A DNA stretch of 7,740 nucleotides from Candidatus Cloacimonadota bacterium (GCA_017995495.1 JAGOIS010000070.1:1-7740); one strand, 5' to 3'; counted from the stretch's first letter, positions 1 to 6,867 are shown. The notes: a model not told the origin generated them from the letters alone. Program-made: numbers and translations.

Positions 1-2239
1 GCCTTGAGAAGGGCGGTTGGATGGTCTCCACATGCAGGGAATAGTTCACAATGAGGCCGGCAAAGACAATGGAGACCATGCTCATCAGTTTGATGAGGAT
101 GTTAATGCAGGGGCCGGCGGTATCCTTGAAAGGATCGCCGACAGTGTCGCCGACCACGGTGGCCTTATGCACCGACGAGGATTTGCCTCCGTGTTCCCCT
201 GTCTCCACGAATTTCTTGGCATTGTCCCAGGCGCCCCCGGAATTGTTGAGCATGACGGCCAGCACAAACCCGCTGACCATGGCTCCGGCCAGGACACCCA
301 GCACACCGGCTACTCCGAAGACCATGCCAGTTAGGATGGGGGTTACGATCCCAACCAAAGCCGGAAGGAGCATCTGATGTTGGGCGCCGATGGTGGCGAT
401 CTTCACGCAACTGGAATAATCCGGCCTGCCTGTTCCCTCCATGATGCCGGGAATTTCGTGGAACTGGCGCCTGACCTCTGCCACCATCATCCCCGCCGCT
501 TTACCCACGGCCTTGATGGTGAGGGCGGCGAAGACAAAGACCACCATACCTCCGATGAAAATGCCCAGCAGAAACTTGGGATTGAGCACATGGATCTGGT
601 AGAAGTTGATAAAATCGCTCACGGTGGCGTTATCCACCTTCACCTGCTCGACCATGTCCTTGCCATAATTGATGGTCATGAAAAGATACTGGCCTGCCTT
701 GTCCCCCGCCATTACCAACCCGGCCCGCACCTCTTCCAGATAGGCTGCCAGCAAGGCCATGGCTGTGAGCGCGGCGGAACCAATCGCGAAGCCCTTACCG
801 GTGGCCGCGGTGGTGTTGCCCACACTGTCCAGGTTGTCGGTCATTTCCCGCACTCTGTCTGGCAGGTGCGACATCTGGGCGTTGCCTCCAGCGTTGTCCG
901 CGATGGGTCCAAACGCGTCCATGGCCAGGGTCACTCCCAGGGTGGCCAGCATGCCCACGGCGCCAAAGCCGATGCCGTAAAGCCCAATTTCGATGGATTG
1001 GAAGCCGTGGCTGCAGATGAAGGCGATCAGGATTCCCGCCACAATGGTCAGCACCGGACCAACAGTGGAGCGCATCCCCACGGCGATCCCTTCCAGGATC
1101 ACGGTCGCCGGCCCGTAGCTGCCCTGCGAAGCTATGTTTCGCGTGGGATTGTAGCTGTGGGAGGTGTCATGCTCAGTGAAGAGGCCGATCAGGATGCCGC
1201 AGATGAGGCCGATCACCGTGGAGATGAAGGTGCCGAACCAGTAATCCGGGGGTAAAAGTGCACGGGTGATGAAGAAGGACGCTATGGCGATCAGGATGGA
1301 GGAGCCGTACACACTTTTATTGAGGGCGAACATCAGTTCCTTGGGTCCGGCATTTTCCTTGGTGCTCACCATAAACACACCCAGGATGGAGAGCAGTGCC
1401 CCCACCCCGGCCAGCACCATCGGAGCTATCACAAAGTTGATGCTTTGGCTCGCGAACTGCGGTCCCAGGGTGGTAACTGCGCTCAGACCCAAAGCCGCGG
1501 TGGCCAGGATCGAACCCGCGTAGCTTTCATAGAGGTCGGCGCCCATGCCGGCCACGTCGCCCACGTTGTCACCAACGTTATCGGCTATGGTGGCGGGATT
1601 ACGCACGTCGTCTTCCGGGATCTCGGCTTCCACCTTCCCCACCAGGTCCGCGCCCACATCGGCGGCTTTGGTGAAGATGCCGCCTCCCAGCCTGGCAAAG
1701 AGGGCCTGGGTGGAGGCGCCCATGCCGAAACTAAGCATCACCACAGTGATCGTGTGCAGGGGTAAGCCGGCTTTGTTCAGAATGAAGAACCAGGCGGAGA
1801 TGTCGATCAAAGCAAGGCCCACCACGGTGAGGCCCATCACGGCGCCGCCGCGGAAGGCGATCTTGAGCCCTTTGTTGAGGCTTTCAGAACAGGCCTGGGC
1901 GGTTCTGTTCGAAGCCAGGGTGGCCATGTTCATGCCCACATAACCAGCCAGCGCGCTGAAAAAACCGCCGGTGAGAAAGGCAAACGGCACCAACCAGTGC
2001 AGCACGTGCAGCACCTGTGCCATGAAAAGAAACACTATGAAGGCCCCCAGAAAGAAAAAAGCCACTCCTCTGTATTGCTGTTTCAGATAGGCAAAGGCAC
2101 CTTCGCGAACGTAGGAGGCTATCTCAACCATCCGGGCGTTGCCGGGATTGGCCTTTTTCACCTGCTGAAAGAAAATCGCCGCGAAGATCAGCGCCAGAAC
2201 CGCCCCCACGGGGGCCAGGTACCATAAGATTGGAATCAT
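1..2239 (-). CDS. hppA: K+-dependent Na+-translocating membrane pyrophosphatase (3' end cut by window edge)
   Basis: This integral membrane pump hydrolyses pyrophosphate to phosphate and exports Na+ (possibly also H+). The frame is open for 746 codons from the ATG at 2239-2237, with no stop before the window edge. Family motifs are in order: DVGADLVGK from residue 194; an Asp-rich substrate site with D220, D224 and D228; GMGADLYE ending in E238, the expected gate glutamate; DAFGPIADNAGG from 441; GNTTAATGK from 474; WDNAKK from 671; and GDPFKDTAGP from 701. Ala478 and Gly481 in the GNTTAATG motif are the residues known for K+-dependent enzymes; K+-independent H+ pumps carry Lys and Thr there. 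GAGG at 2248-2251 lies 8 nt before the start. Residues 711-746 extend some 20 residues past the usual C terminus, with the end not visible. It is divergent from prfB. Na+ specificity is inferred from the subfamily. Confidence 0.96.
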   Translation of the reverse strand, partial: MIPILWYLAPVGAVLALIFAAIFFQQVKKANPGNARMVEIASYVREGAFAYLKQQYRGVAFFFLGAFIVFLFMAQVLHVLHWLVPFAFLTGGFFSALAGYVGMNMATLASNRTAQACSESLNKGLKIAFRGGAVMGLTVVGLALIDISAWFFILNKAGLPLHTITVVMLSFGMGASTQALFARLGGGIFTKAADVGADLVGKVEAEIPEDDVRNPATIADNVGDNVGDVAGMGADLYESYAGSILATAALGLSAVTTLGPQFASQSINFVIAPMVLAGVGALLSILGVFMVSTKENAGPKELMFALNKSVYGSSILIAIASFFITRALLPPDYWFGTFISTVIGLICGILIGLFTEHDTSHSYNPTRNIASQGSYGPATVILEGIAVGMRSTVGPVLTIVAGILIAFICSHGFQSIEIGLYGIGFGAVGMLATLGVTLAMDAFGPIADNAGGNAQMSHLPDRVREMTDNLDSVGNTTAATGKGFAIGSAALTAMALLAAYLEEVRAGLVMAGDKAGQYLFMTINYGKDMVEQVKVDNATVSDFINFYQIHVLNPKFLLGIFIGGMVVFVFAALTIKAVGKAAGMMVAEVRRQFHEIPGIMEGTGRPDYSSCVKIATIGAQHQMLLPALVGIVTPILTGMVFGVAGVLGVLAGAMVSGFVLAVMLNNSGGAWDNAKKFVETGEHGGKSSSVHKATVVGDTVGDPFKDTAGPCINILIKLMSMVSIVFAGLIVNYSLHVETIQPPFSR

Positions 2240-2302
2240 ATTCGTTACCTCAGTATAAGTCGTGGTTTGGGTGAATTCCATGCTTGTTTTGGAAACGGGT
2301 TT

Positions 2303-2330
2303 TTTTTATGGAAGCGCTTCAATCTGTCAA
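2303..2330 (-). promoter_or_regulatory. Candidate sigma70-type promoter of hppA
   Basis: On the minus strand a perfect TTGACA (2330-2325) is followed, after 16 nt, by TAAAAA (2308-2303), a 4/6 match to the -10 consensus within an A-rich stretch. It points toward hppA and would give a leader of roughly 55 nt that contains the GAGG ribosome binding site. The spacer is filled by a palindrome described separately. The assignment rests on consensus matching only, and the -10 is weak. Confidence 0.4.
2309..2322. promoter_or_regulatory. LacI/CcpA-like palindromic operator candidate
   Basis: TGGAAGCGCTTCAA contains the perfect 10-bp palindrome GAAGCGCTTC (2311-2320) and fits the general form of LacI/GalR-family operators, which have a central CG flanked by AA/TT arms; only one outer position breaks the 14-bp symmetry. 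It sits between the proposed -35 and -10 of hppA, where a bound repressor would block RNA polymerase. No regulator gene is visible in the window, so the binding protein is unknown. Confidence 0.4.
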
Positions 2331-2336
2331 CAGATT
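2321..2336. repeat. Perfect 7-bp inverted repeat AATCTGT-CA-ACAGATT
   Basis: The two 7-nt arms (2321-2327 and 2330-2336) are exactly complementary and separated by 2 nt. The repeat abuts the GAAGCGCTTC palindrome and covers the proposed hppA -35 box. The right arm recurs, with two further Ts, as ACAGATTTT at 2392-2400, nearer prfB. A protein-binding site is more likely than a transcript hairpin because the loop is too short. Function is unknown. Confidence 0.45.
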
Positions 2337-2356
2337 TCTGGACTCCAATAAATGAT

Positions 2357-2385
2357 TTGACAAAAATCGCCTGCTGAGATTCACT
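2357..2385 (+). promoter_or_regulatory. Weak candidate promoter for the prfB operon
   Basis: TTGACA at 2357-2362 is a perfect -35 match. The hexamer 17 nt downstream, TTCACT (2380-2385), is only 3/6 of a -10. The alternative CTGTCA (2324-2329), 17 nt, AATAAA (2347-2352) scores 4/6 in both boxes and would give a longer leader. One of the two presumably serves prfB, because this 190-nt gap is the only room upstream of it; I cannot choose between them from the sequence. Confidence 0.25.
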
Positions 2386-2429
2386 GACACGACAGATTTT
2401 TTATCCAGACAGAAGCAGGTGTCAATTCA

Positions 2430-3543
2430 ATGGAATATACAGATTACCGCAAGGAAGCCAACGCTCTGATCTCCCAGATATCAGAGATCCGGAGGTTACT
2501 TTGACCTGGAGCAGAAGCAAGACCAGTCAGCCATGCTGCAGGACCAGATAAACTCTCCGGACTTCTGGAACGATCAGGCCAAGGCCAGAAAGGTAACCCG
2601 GCAGCTCAGCCAGGTGAATGAAGAGATCGCCCATATCAAGGCCCTGGAATCGCTGAGGGGGGATCTGGAAGCTTATCAACTGCTGCTGGACGAGGACCCC
2701 AACCCCAACCTGCTGGCCGAGGCTGTGGCAGAACTGCCAGCCCAAAGGCAGTTCATCGAAAAGGCCGAGATCGAGTGTTACCTGAACGAGAAATACGACC
2801 TCGAAAATGCCCTCCTCACCATCCACGCCGGGGCTGGCGGCACTGAAGCGCAGGATTGGGCCGAAATGCTGCTGCGCATGTACACCCGCTGGGCTGAACA
2901 AAACAGATTCACCGCCACCATCATCGATTCGTTGCCCGGCGAGGAAGCGGGGTTGAAAAGCGTGAGCGTGGAGATTGGCGGCAGCTACGCCTACGGCATG
3001 CTCAAGGCCGAGATCGGCATTCACCGTCTTGTGCGCATTTCACCCTTCAACGCCCAGGGCAAGCGACAGACCTCTTTTGCCTCGGTTTATGTCTATCCCG
3101 AGTTTGATAACGACATCGAGGTGGAGATCGACGCCAAAGACCTCAAGATCGACACCTACCGTTCCAGCGGCGCCGGCGGACAGCATGTTAACACCACCGA
3201 CTCCGCGGTCCGCATCACCCACCTGCCCACCGGGATCGTGGTTTCCTGCCAGAACGAACGCTCCCAGATCCAAAACCGCGAAAAGGCCATGGCCATCCTG
3301 CGTTCCAGGCTTTACCAATTCTACGAGGATCAACGTGAAGCCGAAAAGAAAATAGAAGAGGCTGGCAAAACCGATATCGGCTGGGGCAACCAGATCCGAT
3401 CCTACGTGTTCCAGCCCTACCAGATGGTGAAGGACCTCCGCACCAAGTATGAGGTGGGAACGGTGGACCGGGTGATGGACGGCGATCTGGATGGCTTCAT
3501 CTACGCCTGGCTAAAGTATAAGGCGCGGCAACGTCTGCAGTGA
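2430..3543 (+). CDS. prfB: Peptide chain release factor 2, expressed through a programmed +1 frameshift
   Basis: RF2 recognises UGA and UAA stop codons in the ribosomal A site and triggers peptide release. The gene is in two parts: ATG 2430 to CTT 2499-2501 (24 codons), an in-frame TGA at 2502-2504, then the +1 frame from GAC 2503 to TGA 3541. Read as 2430..2501 joined to 2503..3543 the product is about 370 residues; the E. coli protein has 365. Residues run on naturally across the junction (EIRRLL then DLEQKQ), followed by the family's SPDFW. The stop-recognition tripeptide SPF falls at 204-206 and the catalytic GGQ at 249-251, one residue from the E. coli positions. SPF, not PxT, separates it from RF1. 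An AGG 10 nt before the ATG is a modest ribosome binding site. The ATG at 2533 is internal (residue 35). First gene of a tight operon with uppS. Confidence 0.97.
2491..2505 (+). promoter_or_regulatory. prfB programmed +1 frameshift site
   Basis: The site has all the known elements in the known spacing: an internal Shine-Dalgarno-like GGAGG (2491-2495), a 3-nt spacer TTA, the slippery codon CTT (2499-2501), the stop TGA and a following C. The E. coli site has the same 3-nt spacer before CTT TGA C. When RF2 is scarce the ribosome pauses at UGA, peptidyl-tRNA(Leu) slips from CUU to UUU, and reading resumes at GAC 2503. When RF2 is plentiful, translation stops after 24 residues. This gives negative autoregulation. 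Confidence 0.96.
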
Positions 3544-3550
3544 GAACACT

Positions 3551-4294
3551 TTGAATTACCATAAACTCCTGCCCCAGCTTGACCAGAACCGCCTGCCCGC
3601 CCATGTGGGCATCATCATGGACGGCAACGGACGCTGGGCCGCCAAAAAAAGGCGTCCGCGCATGTATGGACACCGCGCCGGGGCCAAAGCGGTCCGCCAG
3701 GTGGTGGAACTTGGAGTGGAGCTGAAACTGGGTTACATCACCTTCTACGCTTTTTCCACCGAAAACTGGAGCCGCCCGGATGAGGAGGTGCAGGGTTTGC
3801 TGAAGCTGCTCAAGGAATTTCTGGTGAAGGAGATCCCCGAGCTCCACAAACAAAACATATATGTGAACATCATCGGCAGCGATGAACGGCTCGATCCCGC
3901 CTATCTGGACGAGATCCGCGGAATAGCCGCCATCACCCGCCACAACACCGGTCTCACGGTGAACATGGCCTTCAACTACGGAGGCCGCACCGAGATCGTG
4001 GAAGGCATCAAGAACCTCTTTCAACAAAACGCCAACAACCCGGACGCGATCAGGAACCTGACCCCGGAAACTTTCAACCGTTACCTCTACACGGCCGGCC
4101 AGCCCGATCCGGACCTGATCATCCGCACCAGCGGCGAAAGCCGGATCTCGAACTTCCTGCTCTGGCAGGGGGCATATTCAGAGATCTATATCACGGACAC
4201 CCTCTGGCCGGATTTTGACAAAGCGGCCTTCATCGAGGCCTTGATCGATTTCCAAGGCCGCAAACGCAGATTTGGCGGAGTGGAGAACCAATGA
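3551..4294 (+). CDS. uppS: Undecaprenyl diphosphate synthase (cis-prenyltransferase)
   Basis: This cytosolic, membrane-associated enzyme condenses farnesyl diphosphate with eight isopentenyl diphosphates to make C55 undecaprenyl diphosphate, precursor of the lipid carrier for peptidoglycan and surface glycans. The 247 residues match the family (E. coli 253). HVGIIMDGNGRWA (18-30) carries the catalytic Asp24, followed by R37 and the GHRAG motif (40-44), TFYAFSTENW (64-73), AFNYGGR, and RTSGESR from 192 with R192, R198 and metal-binding E211. All lie two residues before their E. coli equivalents. The start is TTG, 7 nt after the prfB stop; no in-frame ATG precedes the essential DGNGR motif, and the ribosome binding site is weak (GAGA at 3542-3545), so translation is probably coupled to prfB. 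The stop overlaps the cdsA start by 4 nt (ATGA). Confidence 0.95.
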   Translation: MNYHKLLPQLDQNRLPAHVGIIMDGNGRWAAKKRRPRMYGHRAGAKAVRQVVELGVELKLGYITFYAFSTENWSRPDEEVQGLLKLLKEFLVKEIPELHKQNIYVNIIGSDERLDPAYLDEIRGIAAITRHNTGLTVNMAFNYGGRTEIVEGIKNLFQQNANNPDAIRNLTPETFNRYLYTAGQPDPDLIIRTSGESRISNFLLWQGAYSEIYITDTLWPDFDKAAFIEALIDFQGRKRRFGGVENQ

Positions 4295-5088
4295 CCGAGC
4301 TGCAGAAAAGGGTTCTGGTCTCGGCGATCTTCATCCCCGTGATCCTGGCAGCGCTTTGGTTTGGCGGGCCCTGGCTGATCGTTTTTTTCTCGCTGGCCGT
4401 GATCGTTGCTTCTTGCGAATACATCGCCATGCTGCGCCAAGCCAAGTATCCCGTGCCCTGGCACTGGATGGTGGTGGCTTTTGCCGTCTTCACCCAGATG
4501 GTTTTGATTCCAGGCTGGGAGCTTGCCACCCTCTGGGTGGTGTTGGTGATCGCTTTTGTGGAGGCCCTGGTAAGTTGGGACGCCCAAAAAGCTGTACCCC
4601 AGGCCGCCCTGGAATTTTTCGGCGTGGTTTACACCGGCGCGCTTCCGGCCCTTTGCACCAGACTGGGTCTGGAGTATATGGAGCCCCGCCTCCTGTTATG
4701 GCTGGTGGTGCTCATCTGGCTCACCGACACCTTGGCGTATCTGACCGGCAGCAAATGGGGGAAACATAGAAACATAGTCAAACCAAGTCCCAACAAGTCG
4801 ATGGAGGGATTCCTTGCCGGAGCGCTTGCCCCCTTCGTAATTGTAATTATATTATATTTTGTCAAGGTGTATGACGATCTGGCAGTATTATTACTGTTGG
4901 CTTTTGCCGCTGGTATCGTCGGACAGTTTGGCGATGTGGCGGAAAGCATGTTGAAACGCTTCAGCCAGGTGAAAGACAGTTCGAATCTGATCCCCGGTCA
5001 CGGCGGGTTTTTGGACCGCAGCGACAGCATCCTGTTGGCCGGATCATTCTTATATTGTGCACAGATGATTTTACAACAAGTGAGGTAA
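4291..5088 (+). CDS. cdsA: Phosphatidate cytidylyltransferase (CDP-diacylglycerol synthase)
   Basis: This polytopic inner-membrane enzyme converts phosphatidic acid and CTP to CDP-diacylglycerol and pyrophosphate, feeding all phospholipid head groups. The 265 residues are mostly hydrophobic, with several membrane segments before residue 150. A conserved block at 143-177 (WLTDTLAYLTG, then SPNKSMEG) precedes the CDP-DAG synthase signature at 219-245: SMLKR, VKDS, PGHGG and LDRSD, with the conserved K and D residues in place. The usual IDS of the DRIDS end is SDS here, a minor change. GGAG at 4282-4285 lies 5 nt before the ATG, which overlaps the uppS stop. The uppS-cdsA pair is conserved across bacteria. 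Codons for the membrane segment near 4838-4895 are unusually A+T-rich. Confidence 0.96.
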   Translation: MTELQKRVLVSAIFIPVILAALWFGGPWLIVFFSLAVIVASCEYIAMLRQAKYPVPWHWMVVAFAVFTQMVLIPGWELATLWVVLVIAFVEALVSWDAQKAVPQAALEFFGVVYTGALPALCTRLGLEYMEPRLLLWLVVLIWLTDTLAYLTGSKWGKHRNIVKPSPNKSMEGFLAGALAPFVIVIILYFVKVYDDLAVLLLLAFAAGIVGQFGDVAESMLKRFSQVKDSSNLIPGHGGFLDRSDSILLAGSFLYCAQMILQQVR

Positions 5089-5091
5089 AAC

Positions 5092-6831
5092 ATGATCAAA
5101 AGAACCCTTCTGCCCCTGCTGCTTCTGGCAATCATCTCCCTGATGACGGCCCAGGCGGCTGACCTCTTCTTCTCCGAATATGTGGAGGGAAGTTCAAACA
5201 ACAAGGCCCTTGAGATCTTCAATGGCACTGGCGCTACCGTGGACCTGAGTGATTATACACTACGCATATACAACAATGGTTCCAGCACTCCCCACGAAAC
5301 AAACTTATTGGAGATGACGGGCACTCTGGCCAACGGTGATGTGTACATTGTTGCACATCAAGAGGCCGCGGCAGAGATTCTAGCCATTGCAGATGCAACT
5401 TCAACCGTCACTTACTACAATGGTGATGATGCGGTTGCCCTCTACAAGGAATCCACAGCCTCAAATATCGATGTAATCGGCAACATTGGCGAAGATCCTG
5501 GCGACTTCTGGCCTGTGGCAGGAGTAGTTGATGGCACCAAGGAACACACTCTGGTCAGGAAACCAAGCGTAATTCAAGGGAATCTTAATTGGGCAGTTAG
5601 TGCAGGCACCAATGCTGATAATTCAGAGTGGATCGTCTATGAGCAGAACTACTTCACCGACTTGGGTTCCCACACCTTCGATCCGGGTGGAGCCGAAAAC
5701 GCCGCCACCCCAACCTTCGATCCCCCCGCTGGTGTTTATGGACATGCCATCTCAGTAACAATCAGTACAACCACACCCGGCGCGAACATCTACTACACCC
5801 TCGACGGCAGCACCCCCACCCAAACTTCCACTCAGTACAGCAGCCCCATCCCGCTGAACACCAACACCACCATCAAGGCCATCGCCTACGCGGATGGCTT
5901 CGACCCCAGCTACTTGGCCACGGCAGCCTACATCTTCCCGGTTGTGGTGCAAAACATGACCCAACTGAGGACTCAGGTTCCCGGAGACGGTACAGTATAC
6001 ATGGTGTCTGGTGAGGTCATCCTTACCTTCAAACAGAGTTTCCGCAACCAGAAGTATGTGCAGGATGCCAACGCCGGCATCTTGATCGACGACACAGCCG
6101 GAGCGATCACCACCAACTATAATTTGCTGGATGGGATCACCGGGCTGACGGGCACCATAGCGTTCTATAACAATATGCTGCAGCTCACGCCCAAAGCCGA
6201 TCCGGGCCCCGCCACCTCCACCAACAACGAGGTCTATCCTCCCACCGTCACCATTGAGCAGATCAACGCCAACCTGAGTAGCTATCAGGCCAGGCTGGTC
6301 CGCATCGCCAACGCCCATTTTGTGGAGACAGGCACCTTCACTGGCGGCCAGAATTACACCCTGCAGGATGCCACCGGGACCATCGTTTTCCGCACCACTT
6401 TCTATGATGTGGATTACATCGGCGAAGCCATCCCCATTGGCAACTTCAACATCCGGGTGCTGGTGAGCCAGTTCAATCAGATCCCGCAGGTTACAGCCCG
6501 CGCGCTTTCCGATTGGAGCAGCACGCCCAATGAAGACGATTATGCCACCCCTGCCACCACGCAGTTGGTGGGCAATTATCCCAACCCCTTCAACCCCAGC
6601 ACCACCATCTCCTTCTACACCGCCAAGGCCGAACCTGTGCAGATCACCATCTACAATAAGAAAGGCCAGGTTGTGAAGACCTGGAACATGGACAGCAAAG
6701 CCGTGGGCTATCACAGCGTGGAGTGGGATGGCCGCGACGACAACGGTATGCCCGTCAGCAGCGGAGTCTATCTCTACCGCATGTACTCAGGAAAATACTC
6801 ATCCACCCGTAAAATGGTGCTGATGAAATAA
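5092..6831 (+). CDS. Secreted multidomain protein: lamin-tail-like, Fn3-associated, OB-like and C-terminal sorting domains
   Basis: The role of this 579-residue exported protein is unknown. Residues 1-22 form a clear Sec signal peptide (K3/R4, a Leu/Ile core, AQA before the likely cut). Residues 24-196 resemble a lamin-tail domain: FFSEYVEGSSNNKALEIFN, then a D-L-S-D-Y strand and G-D-D-A-V-A-L-Y. Residues 205-282 resemble the chitobiase C-terminal/Fn3-associated repeat (ATPTFDPPAG, YYTLDGSTPT, IKAIAYADG). Residues 284-475 look like an OB-fold domain of the DUF5689/YhcR type (YMVSGEVI, YVQDANAGILI, YTLQDATGTIVF). Residues 493-579 are a type A sorting/FlgD-like domain: NYPNPFNPSTTISF, then WDGRDDNG, SSGVYLYR and a basic end. 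No catalytic motif is evident, so adhesion or carbohydrate binding is more likely than an enzyme. GAGG overlaps the cdsA stop and lies 6 nt before the ATG, which makes this the last gene of the operon. Confidence 0.88.
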   Translation: MIKRTLLPLLLLAIISLMTAQAADLFFSEYVEGSSNNKALEIFNGTGATVDLSDYTLRIYNNGSSTPHETNLLEMTGTLANGDVYIVAHQEAAAEILAIADATSTVTYYNGDDAVALYKESTASNIDVIGNIGEDPGDFWPVAGVVDGTKEHTLVRKPSVIQGNLNWAVSAGTNADNSEWIVYEQNYFTDLGSHTFDPGGAENAATPTFDPPAGVYGHAISVTISTTTPGANIYYTLDGSTPTQTSTQYSSPIPLNTNTTIKAIAYADGFDPSYLATAAYIFPVVVQNMTQLRTQVPGDGTVYMVSGEVILTFKQSFRNQKYVQDANAGILIDDTAGAITTNYNLLDGITGLTGTIAFYNNMLQLTPKADPGPATSTNNEVYPPTVTIEQINANLSSYQARLVRIANAHFVETGTFTGGQNYTLQDATGTIVFRTTFYDVDYIGEAIPIGNFNIRVLVSQFNQIPQVTARALSDWSSTPNEDDYATPATTQLVGNYPNPFNPSTTISFYTAKAEPVQITIYNKKGQVVKTWNMDSKAVGYHSVEWDGRDDNGMPVSSGVYLYRMYSGKYSSTRKMVLMK

Positions 6832-6843
6832 ACTTACAACCCA

Positions 6844-6858
6844 GTCGCCTTGAGCGAC
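6844..6858 (+). repeat. Small hairpin GTCGC-CTTGA-GCGAC after the secreted-protein gene
   Basis: Perfect 5-bp stem with a 5-nt loop, 13 nt after the stop codon and just ahead of the larger terminator-like hairpin. Its right arm, extended as GCGACC (6854-6859), could instead pair with GGTCGC (6898-6903), which overlaps the closing arm of the downstream hairpin, so the two structures could be alternatives. The pairing is seen by eye only; no folding energy was computed. Confidence 0.4.
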
Positions 6859-6867
6859 CGATATCCG

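Noticed and set aside
377..1255. 292-codon open frame on the plus strand, rich in His, Gly and Asp
   Set aside because: It lies opposite hppA, whose minus-strand frame carries all the family motifs; the composition is that of an antisense shadow of G+C-biased codons. The same holds for the shorter plus-strand frames between 17 and 2227.
2251..2256. TATACT on the minus strand close to hppA as a -10 box
   Set aside because: A start point from it would fall within about 5 nt of the ATG and exclude the GAGG ribosome binding site, and no reasonable -35 lies 17 nt upstream.
2300..2307. Run of eight Ts as a plus-strand terminator
   Set aside because: No stem precedes it, and no plus-strand gene lies upstream to terminate.
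2533..3543. prfB starting at the ATG at 2533
   Set aside because: The conserved RF2 N terminus and the frameshift signal lie upstream and connect to this frame, so this ATG is internal.
4838..4900. A+T-rich patch inside cdsA as a possible insertion or promoter
   Set aside because: The frame runs through it and encodes a normal hydrophobic membrane segment (PFVIVIILYF); Ile, Leu and Tyr codons explain the composition.
5752..6714. 320-codon open frame on the minus strand
   Set aside because: It lies antisense to the secreted protein gene and is made of Gly/Val/Asp-rich sequence expected from the complement of ACC, AAC and GCC codons; no family motif and no ribosome binding site.
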